Assembly (NCBI GenBank): GCA_016787485.1
Contig: JAEUUL010000024.1
Span: forward strand, 1 to 64,000
Direction: 5' to 3'
Source: Bacteroidota bacterium
GTDB taxonomy: Bacteria > Bacteroidota > Bacteroidia > NS11-12g > UBA955
Length of the DNA: 64,000 nt
The translations under genes and the position numbers were made by a program. Below, piece after piece: positions 37,515-45,287 of this stretch. Position 1 is the stretch's first letter. Every line of letters begins with the position of its first letter. The notes beneath the pieces are model-generated. The model saw only the letters and a program-made list of their open reading frames with translations, did not search any database and was not told where the DNA came from.

Positions 37515-37573
37515 CTCGAACTCGCGACCCTCACCTTGGCAAGGTGATGCTCTACCAACTGAGCTATTCTCGC
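37498..37573 (-). tRNA. tRNA-Gly (anticodon GCC)
   Basis: 76 nt including an encoded CCA. The acceptor stem GCGAGAA / TTCTCGC is perfect. The D-arm AGCTCAGTTGGTAGAGCA, the anticodon loop TTGCCAA between TCACC and GGTGA, and the T-arm GCGAG-TTCGAGT-CTCGT all fold. Its 3' 17 nt plus terminator are duplicated 390 bp downstream around the GIY-YIG gene. Confidence 0.97.
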
Positions 37574-37606
37574 TTTTTGCAGATGAGGTTCCCCTCAAAA
37601 GCACTG

Positions 37607-37637
37607 CAAAAGTAATGAATGAATAATCACAGGTCAA
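37607..37637 (-). promoter_or_regulatory. Promoter of tRNA-Gly
   Basis: On the minus strand TTG (37635-37637), 20 nt, then TACTTTTG (37607-37614, exact -7 consensus). The tRNA-Lys promoter has the same spacing and the same following bases CAGT. Confidence 0.78.
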
Positions 37638-37661
37638 GTGCTCATTCAAACTTTCCAATAA

Positions 37662-38064
37662 AAAATGGCAGTCCTGTAAGCCGGGTTCTGTTATCCATGC
37701 CACTTGCGCGGCACAGATATTCTATCATTTATCTGGGCCTGACCTCACAGCCAGGCTCAATCAGCCTACCCTCCCGGCCATACTGGCTATGCCAGTAACG
37801 TGGACGGGCAGCCCACATGCCGGGTTTATTTGGCCTTTCAACCCGTAAGGTTTATCCCAATCCCGGCTCGCACCGGAACGAGTGGGCTCTTACCCCGCTG
37901 TTTCACCCTTATCCGGAGTGTGACCTCCGGACGGTTTGGTTTCTGTGACACTTTCTGTCATGATACACTTACGCATACCATGCCTTCCTGTTAGGAAGTA
38001 CGGTGCCCTGTGTTGCCCGGACTTTCCTCTGTGGTGTTACCCACAGCGATAGAACGGACTGCCG
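37662..38064 (-). ncRNA. rnpB: RNase P RNA
   Basis: About 400 nt. The diagnostic block GAGGAAAGTCCGGGC lies near the 5' end, and ACAGAACCCGGCTTACAG, the P4 partner, near the 3' end. The terminal helix P1 pairs GGCAGTCC with GGACTGCC. The central part has the expected GGTAAGAGCCCAC segment. It is the catalytic RNA that trims tRNA 5' leaders. A run of T follows P1 at about 37661. It lies just upstream of tRNA-Gly on the same strand but has its own promoter. Confidence 0.95.
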
Positions 38065-38067
38065 TTG

Positions 38068-38075
38068 CAAAGGTA
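38068..38075 (-). promoter_or_regulatory. -7 box TACCTTTG of rnpB
   Basis: Exact consensus on the minus strand, 3 nt before the predicted RNA 5' end. This fixes how close to the box transcription begins in this genome. Confidence 0.7.
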
Positions 38076-38195
38076 GGCCTTTTTTCAAAACGCTTCTGTC
38101 CGAAGCACTTACAGAAATCCATTGCCCGTGTAAAACTGCAATCTCTGTTGCAATATCTGTTATCTTCCCTATCATGAGGAGTGGGACCCATTCTG

Positions 38196-38203
38196 TATCT
38201 TTG
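38196..38203 (+). promoter_or_regulatory. -7 box TATCTTTG of gatB
   Basis: Exact consensus, 33 nt before the gatB ATG; it probably also drives the following acylation cluster. Confidence 0.6.
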
Positions 38204-38236
38204 CCAGGAATAGCACAGGACTCCTTCCATTATCCC

Positions 38237-39685
38237 ATGAACAATACCGAATTTGAAGCCGTAATCGGGCTTGAAATACATGTACAGTTGCTCACAGCGA
38301 GCAAGGCATTTTCTTCCGACAGTGCTGAATACGGCGGCCTGCCAAACACACAGATCAGTGCTATCAGTCTTGGACACCCCGGCACCCTTCCACGCCACAA
38401 TAAATCTGCTGTGGAAATGGCGGTAAAAATGGGGCTTGCCCTTCATTGCGACATCCGTAAATACAATTCCTACAGCCGTAAAAATTACTTTTACGCGGAT
38501 TTACCCAAAGGTTACCAGATTACCCAATTCGATACCCCATTGTGCAACAACGGTTACGTGCCTATCAGGCTGAAAGACGGCACCCGCAAACAGATCGGAC
38601 TTATCCGCATCCACATGGAAGAAGACACAGGCAAGAGTATGCACGACCAGGACCTTACGGATACGCTGGTAGACTACAACCGTGCCGGTACTCCCCTCAT
38701 TGAAATAGTAAGTGAGCCTGAGATCCGCACCGGTGATGAGGCTTATGCCTTTGTTACCGAAATTCGCAGGCTGGTGCGCTATTTGGGCATTTGCGACGGC
38801 AACATGGAGGAAGGCAGTTTGCGATGCGATGCCAATATCTCTGTAAGACCGCGTGGAACCACGACATTTGGCACCAAGGTGGAAGTGAAAAACATGAATT
38901 CCATCAGCAATGTGAAACGGGCCATTGATTTTGAAATTGCCCGGCAGACCGAGCTTATCTTGTCTGGTGGCACCGTTGTGGGTGAAACCCGCGGATTTAA
39001 TGCCCTGGCGGGCACCACCTTTTCCATGCGCCGAAAAGAACTGGTGAATGATTACCGCTATTTTCCGGAACCGGACCTGCCACCCCTGATTCTAACCGAC
39101 CAGCAGATAGAAGCGGTAAAACACCTGATGCCGGAACTGCCTGATGCCCTGTATGCGAGGTTTACTGAACAATACGGTCTTTCTGAATATGATGCAGGTG
39201 TGCTGGTAGACGATAAACACACTGCTTTGTATTACGAAAATCTGGTAAGACATACCAGCAATTATAAAGCAGCTGCCAACTGGGTTTCTGTTGCCATACG
39301 CGGATATCTGAATGAACAGGCTATGGGGATGGAAGATTTTTCACTTCAGCCCGAAAAAATAGCAGATATTATACATCTGATAGACAAAGGCGTACTCAGC
39401 CATAGTGCGGCTGTGCAAAAACTATTTCCTGCCATGGTGCAGGACCCGGCGGTTTCGGCCGAAGAATGGGTGCAAAAACTGAATCTGGTGCAAAATACAG
39501 ACAACGATTTTATCGAAAAACTTGCAGATGAAGTGCTGGCTTCCATGCCCGAAAAAGTGGCAGAGTACCGCAATGGAAAAACCGGACTCCTGGGTCTGTT
39601 TGTTGGCGAAGTGATGAAGTTGAGCAAGGGTAAAGCAGAGCCGCGCAAAACAAACGAAGTGATTCGCCGCAAACTGGACGCATGA
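38237..39685 (+). CDS. gatB: Asp-tRNA(Asn)/Glu-tRNA(Gln) amidotransferase subunit B
   Basis: GatB is the kinase-like subunit of the GatCAB complex that makes Gln-tRNA and Asn-tRNA by amidating misacylated precursors. It has 482 residues from the ATG at 38237 (MNNTEFEAVIGLEIHVQLLT); the open frame upstream covers rnpB and is rejected. Hallmarks include LGHPGTLPRHNKSAVEMAVKMG, YADLPKGYQITQFDTP, RIHMEEDTGKS, VDYNRAGTPLIEIVSEPEI and SLRCDANISVRPRG. The C-terminal GatB/Yqey tail domain is present (VLASMPEKVAEYRNGKTGLLGLFVGEVMKLSKGKAEP). Its stop overlaps the start of the ligase (ATGA), linking translation of a housekeeping gene to the acylation cluster. Confidence 0.96.
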   Translation: MNNTEFEAVIGLEIHVQLLTASKAFSSDSAEYGGLPNTQISAISLGHPGTLPRHNKSAVEMAVKMGLALHCDIRKYNSYSRKNYFYADLPKGYQITQFDTPLCNNGYVPIRLKDGTRKQIGLIRIHMEEDTGKSMHDQDLTDTLVDYNRAGTPLIEIVSEPEIRTGDEAYAFVTEIRRLVRYLGICDGNMEEGSLRCDANISVRPRGTTTFGTKVEVKNMNSISNVKRAIDFEIARQTELILSGGTVVGETRGFNALAGTTFSMRRKELVNDYRYFPEPDLPPLILTDQQIEAVKHLMPELPDALYARFTEQYGLSEYDAGVLVDDKHTALYYENLVRHTSNYKAAANWVSVAIRGYLNEQAMGMEDFSLQPEKIADIIHLIDKGVLSHSAAVQKLFPAMVQDPAVSAEEWVQKLNLVQNTDNDFIEKLADEVLASMPEKVAEYRNGKTGLLGLFVGEVMKLSKGKAEPRKTNEVIRRKLDA

Positions 39686-41184
39686 TCATTTCCTTCCCCA
39701 GCCAACTGTTACACCAACTGCAAAACGGTGCAGACAGGGTTGCTTGCGTGGTTAATGATGAACAGTGGACCTATTCCAGACTTGCGCTGAATACCGGAGG
39801 TATTCAAAAACGGATTCACCGCACAGGGTCCGTGGTTGTTGGCGTGGTTACACAAAACCATCCCTCTACATATGCCACACTTCTGGCCATATGGCTTACC
39901 GGAAAGGCTTATGTGCCGGTGCAGGCATCCTATCCGGCAGAGAGACTGCAGAGTATCGTTGCAGACAGTGGACTTACCCATGTTTTCTACGCTGAAGAAA
40001 ATGATGAAATAGCCGCACTTAAAGCCAATCTGCCCGACCTCAGATACGAATGCAGTGCTGAACTGGAATCGGACGAATTGTACAATACCCACCCGGACGC
40101 AGGCAAAAACGCTTACATCCTATTTACGTCCGGTACCACCGGCAAACCCAAAGGAGTACCCATTACCTTTGGCAATCTGCAGGCATTCCTCAGTGGTTTT
40201 TACCAATTGGGATACTCCCTTTCCGACGAAGACCGGTTCCTTCAAATGTTTGAACTCACCTTCGACCTTTCAGTAATCAGTTTTCTGGTCCCATTAACTC
40301 TGGGGGCCTCCTTTTATACCATACCCAGCGGAATGATCCGCACCCTGGGACTGTACCATGTACTGGACCATTATCAAATCACATTCAGCCTGATGGTGCC
40401 TTCTGCCGTGAATTTGCTTGCACCTTACCTGGAAGACGAAGAATTGCCGCATTTGCGGTACTCCCAGTTTTGCGGGGAAGCCCTGCGCACCGATTTGCTG
40501 GAAAAATGGATGCGCTGTGTACCTAATGCCTTGGTTGACAATGTGTATGGCCCTACCGAAGCCACCATTTATTGCACCACACAACGCATGTCAGGAACGC
40601 AGGCAGATAAACTCAGTTACAACGGTGTGGCCGGCATTGGCAAACCTATGGCCGAAGTGGGTGTATTAATCCTTGCCGAAAACGGAACAGAAGCCAATGC
40701 AGATGAGGTGGGTGAACTTTGTTTGTCTGGAGCCCAACTCACACCGGGTTACCTGAACAATGCAGAACAAAACCAGCGCGCTTTCTTTATCCGTAATGAT
40801 ATCCGTTATTACCGCACCGGTGATCTCGTTTTCTGCGACAAGCATGGAAATATACAGTATGTGGGCCGTGCCGATGACCAGATAAAAATTCAGGGATTCC
40901 GGATTGAACTGGCGGAAATAGAGCTGGCAGCAAGACGGATATTGCCCCAGCAAACACATGTTGCAGTGGGTATACAAGACCCCCAGGGAAACTGGCATTT
41001 GGTATTGTTTGTGCATCAGTTACTGGCCGACCCGGAGGTGATACGCGATGAACTATCACGGCTGCTCCCCGAGTATATGCTGCCCCACAGCGTGCTGCAT
41101 ACCGATGATGTACCACTGAATGCCAATGGGAAAACAGACCGTAAGGCTCTGCGTAAATTGGCCATAGAGCTGCTGTTTCAATAA
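39682..41184 (+). CDS. DltA-like amino-acid-adenylating ligase
   Basis: An ANL-superfamily enzyme of 500 residues that would activate a carboxylic acid as its adenylate and load it on the carrier protein at 41877. Core motifs in order: AYILFTSGTTGKPKGVPIT (A3), FELTFDLSVISFLVPLTLGA (A4), DNVYGPTEATIYC (A5), YRTGDLVFCD (A7), GRADDQIKIQGFRIELAEIE (A8) and NGKTDRKAL (A10 with the catalytic Lys). The TFDLS and QFCGEALR segments resemble D-alanine ligase DltA. It is a stand-alone domain without carrier or condensation modules. It starts in the gatB stop. The substrate cannot be read from sequence; D-alanine is a guess from cluster context. Confidence 0.85.
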   Translation: MIISFPSQLLHQLQNGADRVACVVNDEQWTYSRLALNTGGIQKRIHRTGSVVVGVVTQNHPSTYATLLAIWLTGKAYVPVQASYPAERLQSIVADSGLTHVFYAEENDEIAALKANLPDLRYECSAELESDELYNTHPDAGKNAYILFTSGTTGKPKGVPITFGNLQAFLSGFYQLGYSLSDEDRFLQMFELTFDLSVISFLVPLTLGASFYTIPSGMIRTLGLYHVLDHYQITFSLMVPSAVNLLAPYLEDEELPHLRYSQFCGEALRTDLLEKWMRCVPNALVDNVYGPTEATIYCTTQRMSGTQADKLSYNGVAGIGKPMAEVGVLILAENGTEANADEVGELCLSGAQLTPGYLNNAEQNQRAFFIRNDIRYYRTGDLVFCDKHGNIQYVGRADDQIKIQGFRIELAEIELAARRILPQQTHVAVGIQDPQGNWHLVLFVHQLLADPEVIRDELSRLLPEYMLPHSVLHTDDVPLNANGKTDRKALRKLAIELLFQ

Positions 41185-41200
41185 TTCTGTCCAGTATCCT

Positions 41201-41875
41201 GTGCAAATCCCTGAAAAAACATCACAAAATTTTACAGTGAGAACGGCCTCAGAAAAGGACATTCCTTTTTTGGCAAAGGCCATTACTGAATCAGAAAAAT
41301 CAGGAACTGAAACCTTGTTTTATTCAGCAGTATTCGGCCTTTCCACTACAGAGACCGAACAATTGTTCGGCAAAATACTGGAAGAAGAAATAGAAGGTAT
41401 GGAATGGTGTATTTCCCATTTTCGCATACTGGAATGTGGCGAGGAACCTGCCGCTTGTCTGAGTGCATGGATTGAAGGTATTGATGGCATGTCATCTTCT
41501 ATCATCAGGGCTCAAACCCTGCAATATTTCTTACCCCTGCAATGGCAGAATTCAATTGAAAAATTGCAACAGGCCTCTGCCCTGCAGATACCCAGAACCA
41601 AGGGAGCATTGCAACTGGAGTGTATTTACACGGAGCCCGCACACAGGGGAAATGGGTATGCCGGCAGGCTGATAGAAGCGGTTATTGAAATGGAAAAGAC
41701 GGCACATCCTGCACTATCAAGGGCAGAAATACAGCTGATGGGTGAAAACAAAGCGGCAATATCCTCTTACACAAAATGTGGATTTCTCCTGCTCACCGAA
41801 AAGTCATCTGAAAACGACTCCATCTTAACTTTGCTTCCAGGGAAATCAAGGGTTTCTCTCGGCAGGCAGATTTGA
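41201..41875 (+). CDS. GNAT-family N-acyltransferase
   Basis: 224 residues starting at a GTG (41201), the only start that keeps the whole N-terminal strand (FTVRTASEKDIPFLAKAI). The acetyl-CoA-binding block is LECIYTEPAHRGNGYAGRLIEAVI (motif A with RGNGYAG), followed by the C-terminal IQLMGENKAAISSYTKCGF. A middle insertion is longer than in minimal GNATs. It lies between the DltA-like ligase (16-nt gap) and the carrier protein (1-nt gap), so it belongs to this operon. It may acylate the amino group of the activated or transferred unit; this is inference. No GNAT is part of the classical dlt operon. Confidence 0.82.
   Translation: MQIPEKTSQNFTVRTASEKDIPFLAKAITESEKSGTETLFYSAVFGLSTTETEQLFGKILEEEIEGMEWCISHFRILECGEEPAACLSAWIEGIDGMSSSIIRAQTLQYFLPLQWQNSIEKLQQASALQIPRTKGALQLECIYTEPAHRGNGYAGRLIEAVIEMEKTAHPALSRAEIQLMGENKAAISSYTKCGFLLLTEKSSENDSILTLLPGKSRVSLGRQI
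41826..41833 (+). promoter_or_regulatory. Possible internal -7 box TAACTTTG before the carrier protein gene
   Basis: Exact consensus inside the end of the GNAT gene, 43 nt before the carrier ATG. No -33 element seen; may be chance. Confidence 0.3.
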
Positions 41876-41876
41876 A

Positions 41877-42119
41877 ATGGAAAGAGACACTATCGTACAA
41901 AAACTACAGGAAATTTTCGCCCGTGTTTTTCAGGAACCGGGAATTCAGATTCATGACGGGCTTACTGCTGAGCAGGTTTCCCGCTGGGACTCCCTCTCCC
42001 ACCTCACTATGATTTCCGATGTTGAACAATCGTTCGGTATTAAATTCAAACTGAAAGAACTGATTGGTATGAAAAATGTGGGAGAATTGATACAGTTGAT
42101 TTCCCAAAAAACCACCTGA
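41877..42119 (+). CDS. Acyl/D-alanyl carrier protein (DltC-like)
   Basis: An 80-residue carrier protein. Ser39 in RWDSLSHLTMI is the 4'-phosphopantetheine site. Four-helix pattern and length fit ACP or DltC. The flanking sequence (WDSLSH rather than the DSLD of fatty-acid ACP) and the charge pattern point to a dedicated carrier rather than the housekeeping AcpP. It lies 1 nt after the GNAT gene and 2 nt before the first SGNH gene. It would hold the unit activated by the ligase and present it to the MBOAT protein at the inner membrane. Confidence 0.9.
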   Translation: MERDTIVQKLQEIFARVFQEPGIQIHDGLTAEQVSRWDSLSHLTMISDVEQSFGIKFKLKELIGMKNVGELIQLISQKTT

Positions 42120-42121
42120 TC

Positions 42122-43507
42122 GTGAACCACGCAAAACCCAACCGGCCCCTGGCAGTATTGCTGCTATGCACCGGATTGTTGGGTGTGTGCGTTCTGCTTT
42201 TCAGTCTGCCCGTTACAGGGGACTGGCTCAGGAAAAACGGGCTGCAATTCATCAGTGCGCAGGAATTGGAAAAGACCTACCTTCAAAAAACTGCGGCAAA
42301 ACCGGCCCCACGAAAGAAATCTGTGGATACAGCAAGCCGTGCTCAACTCACCACAGCAGAGAAACGAAAACTGGATACCCTGCGAAACAAAATCCAGTTT
42401 TTAGAAAATTTCAGTACCAAAGACAAGACCTCTCTTTCCTCCTTTTTTGCATCCCTCTCCAGTTGCAGAGACAGTGTAGTGCACATTTGGTACTATGGAG
42501 ACTCGCAGATTGAAGGCGACCGCATCACCCAGGATTTGCGCAAACTGTTACAGTCCCGTTTTGGTGGCAGCGGTCTGGGTTACATCCCTTTTGCAGATGT
42601 AGCTACTTACCGCAGTATTGAGCTGAAACCTTCAGCCAGTCTGATCAAACAAAATTGCTTCACGCATAAATCTCCCAAAGGATTTGGCTTTGCCGGTAAA
42701 GTTTTTAAGCTGAATATTCAGGACAGCAGTTATCAGAATATCACCGGACTATGGATTGCTCCTTCACAGAAATTCCAGACACTGAGTCTGCTTTACGGCA
42801 AATCTGCAGGTGGTTCGCTGCGTTTAATGGGTAAAGACAGTTCATTGAAGAAAAGCATAAAATTACCTGTAACGAATGAATGTGGAATTGTAAGGCTTTC
42901 TTCTTCGCCGTTTTCCGGTAATTTCAGTGTGGCTCTGCCCGCAGAAACCCAATACCATGGCTTTGTAATGGATGGAGTGAACGGTATACAGGTAGACAAC
43001 TGTGGCATCAGGGGGCATAGCGGAGACGGTCTCTCGCACATTCAGAACGAGGTTTTGCGTCTGCAGGCTGCTCAACTGAATACACGGCTGGTGGTTTTCC
43101 ATTTCGGCAACAACATGATTCCCTACATCAAGCCGGGCAAATACATGGATTATTACAAAAAGGAATTTCAGGCCCTGTTTTCCCGTTATAAACGAGTGCT
43201 CCCCGGTTGCAGTTTTCTGGTGGTTAGCAGCGGAGATATGGGCACAGTGCGCAACGGGGAGGAACAGAGCTATCCATACATTCAGGAATTTACGGATATG
43301 TTGCATGAAGCTGCACAAAGTACCGATTGTGCATTTTTTGATATGCATGCTCTGATGCAGAAAGACGGTGGAATTCTGGCATGGGTAAAGAAGGGTTATG
43401 CCAACCTGGACGGGCATCTTTCACCTGCCGGCCAATACCGTTTCAGCCGCATTTTGTATGATGAACTTATGCGTGAATATGATATTTTTAACATGATGAA
43501 CAATTGA
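42122..43507 (+). CDS. Membrane-anchored SGNH-like protein of the acylation cluster
   Basis: 461 residues from a GTG at 42122. One N-terminal membrane anchor (LAVLLLCTGLLGVCVLLFSLPV) is followed by a Lys/Thr-rich linker and a periplasmic SGNH fold. Block I is IWYYGDSQIEGDRIT. Block III reads HFGNNMI, with Asn rather than the usual Asp, and block V is LDGHLSPAGQYRFSR. A glycine-rich block II (GIRGHSGDG) lies between. DltD, the fourth protein of the dlt system, is likewise a single-span SGNH-like protein, so this may be its functional counterpart. The altered block III may change activity. Tightly coupled to the genes on both sides. Confidence 0.82.
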   Translation: MNHAKPNRPLAVLLLCTGLLGVCVLLFSLPVTGDWLRKNGLQFISAQELEKTYLQKTAAKPAPRKKSVDTASRAQLTTAEKRKLDTLRNKIQFLENFSTKDKTSLSSFFASLSSCRDSVVHIWYYGDSQIEGDRITQDLRKLLQSRFGGSGLGYIPFADVATYRSIELKPSASLIKQNCFTHKSPKGFGFAGKVFKLNIQDSSYQNITGLWIAPSQKFQTLSLLYGKSAGGSLRLMGKDSSLKKSIKLPVTNECGIVRLSSSPFSGNFSVALPAETQYHGFVMDGVNGIQVDNCGIRGHSGDGLSHIQNEVLRLQAAQLNTRLVVFHFGNNMIPYIKPGKYMDYYKKEFQALFSRYKRVLPGCSFLVVSSGDMGTVRNGEEQSYPYIQEFTDMLHEAAQSTDCAFFDMHALMQKDGGILAWVKKGYANLDGHLSPAGQYRFSRILYDELMREYDIFNMMNN

Positions 43508-45285
43508 AAAAAGGGAAAATTATATTGCTTCTTTTGATAAGTATGTCCTTCACTTTCAGGCATACCACAGATGAACCCAAATGGCCGGCAGAAGATTATT
43601 ATCCATATAGTTTTTTACATACGGAATTAAATGCATTGCAATTTTACGATGCAAAAGTTCTACAACCATTTATGGAAAAACTACAGCATGCACATGAGAA
43701 AAAAGTGCGGGTGCTTTACATAGGCGATTCACATGTACAGGCAGACGGATTTACGAATGAAGTGCGTGAAAGGCTGCAGCAGACCTTTGGTTATGGCGGC
43801 AGAGGCATGGTGTTCCCATACAGCACAGCCCGCACCCACGCTGCGGTAGACTACACCACAGAACATACAGGTCGCTGGCTGTATGCCAAGAATGTAGAAC
43901 AGTTTCCAGAGTTGCCATTGGGTATTAGCGGAGTTTCTTCCCGCACAACGGACAGCAATGCCACATTCAAACTGCATTTCAGAAACAGCATACGACCGGA
44001 GTTTCGCAAAATCCGTATTTACTGCAAAAAAGGACCGGAAAGCTATGATTTAAAGGTAAAAGCCCTGAATGAGGAATTGCCGGTAACGGTTTACAACAGG
44101 GAATCTCCCGGAGGCAACGGGGAGCAGGTGGTTGAAGTTATGCTTTCTCAGGGAGCCAATGACATTGGGTTCTATCTGGTAAAAAATGACGGCAGTCAGA
44201 AACAGTTTGAATTGTATGGAATAAGCATCGAGAATCCTGATGATCGTGGTGTATTGTTTCACAGCGTAGGCATCAATGGTGCAGGTCATTATTCTGTTTT
44301 GCGGGAAAATCTCCTGGAGTCTCAGCTTCCTCTTTTAAATCCCGATTTGGTCGTGCTTGATTTGGGTGCCAATGATTTTTACCGTGGTGGGATAAACCGT
44401 GCGGAATACACCGCGAATCTGGAAAAAATCGTGGCCCGTATCCGGTCGGCTTCGCCGCAGGCGGCAATTATGCTCAGTTGCTCTCAGGATATATACAGGG
44501 GTGGTTTCAGCATTCCGGATTGTGCAGTTTTTTCTGAAATCATCCGCGATTTTGCACGCGACCACCAATGTGCATTTTACGACTGGTACTGGATAGCAGG
44601 TGGGCGGTTCAGTATGCTCAAATGGAATGCCAGCCTCCTGAGCAGTTGGGATTTGGTGCACCTGAACGGAACTGGTTATAAACTGAAGGGTCAACTCATC
44701 ACACAGGCATTTCACCGCACCTACGACTGGTACCTGAACAGAGATACCCAAACGCGGCTTATTTATCCGCTGGACTCGCTGCTGAACCCAAAACCGGATA
44801 CTTCACAGAAAGTGGCATCTTCAGTGCTGGTTCAACCACAGATTCGCTATCAATGGATTTACCACAGGGTAACCCGGGGACAAAACATCTGGGGCATTGC
44901 TTCCTGGTATGGTGTATCTGCCTATCAGATCAAAGTCTGGAACGGTCTTCGTACCAATTATCTCTGGATTGGGCAGGTATTGAAAATCTATGCACCGGTA
45001 AAGGTGAATGTAAACCCACCGGTTAACAATACCCCTGCACCCAAACCCACGCCGGCACCACAACCTGCAAAACCTGCCACTCCGCCGGTTAAGACCAATC
45101 CTGTTCCGGTAAAACCCGTGCCCAAGCCTGTACCCAAACCTGTGGCAGTGTACCATAAGGTAAAAACCGGGGAAACCCTGTTTGGAATAGCCCGCAAATA
45201 TGGTACCAGCACAAGTTCAATTATGAAACTGAATAATTTAAGAACACATACCATTAAATCCGGACAGGTATTGCGTGTGAAATAA
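43504..45285 (+). CDS. SGNH hydrolase-like protein with two C-terminal LysM domains
   Basis: 593 residues starting at a TTG that overlaps the previous stop (TTGA); without it the signal sequence MKKGKIILLLLISMSFTF would be lost. The SGNH domain at about 60-400 is complete: VLYIGDSHVQADGF (block I Ser), SVGINGAGHYS (II), VVLDLGANDFYRGG (III) and WDLVHLNGTGY (V, Asp-His). Two LysM repeats follow, at about 430-480 (YHRVTRGQNIWGIASWYGVS) and 545-593 (YHKVKTGETLFGIARKYGTS), joined by a Pro/Lys/Val-rich linker. LysM implies peptidoglycan binding, so the transferase or esterase activity is probably aimed at the cell wall. It precedes the MBOAT gene by 2 nt. Confidence 0.9.
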   Translation: MKKGKIILLLLISMSFTFRHTTDEPKWPAEDYYPYSFLHTELNALQFYDAKVLQPFMEKLQHAHEKKVRVLYIGDSHVQADGFTNEVRERLQQTFGYGGRGMVFPYSTARTHAAVDYTTEHTGRWLYAKNVEQFPELPLGISGVSSRTTDSNATFKLHFRNSIRPEFRKIRIYCKKGPESYDLKVKALNEELPVTVYNRESPGGNGEQVVEVMLSQGANDIGFYLVKNDGSQKQFELYGISIENPDDRGVLFHSVGINGAGHYSVLRENLLESQLPLLNPDLVVLDLGANDFYRGGINRAEYTANLEKIVARIRSASPQAAIMLSCSQDIYRGGFSIPDCAVFSEIIRDFARDHQCAFYDWYWIAGGRFSMLKWNASLLSSWDLVHLNGTGYKLKGQLITQAFHRTYDWYLNRDTQTRLIYPLDSLLNPKPDTSQKVASSVLVQPQIRYQWIYHRVTRGQNIWGIASWYGVSAYQIKVWNGLRTNYLWIGQVLKIYAPVKVNVNPPVNNTPAPKPTPAPQPAKPATPPVKTNPVPVKPVPKPVPKPVAVYHKVKTGETLFGIARKYGTSTSSIMKLNNLRTHTIKSGQVLRVK

Positions 45286-45287
45286 AT

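Noticed and set aside
38003-38236. N-terminal extension of gatB by 78 codons
   Set aside because: It lies across the RNase P RNA gene and the gatB promoter; the family start is at 38237.
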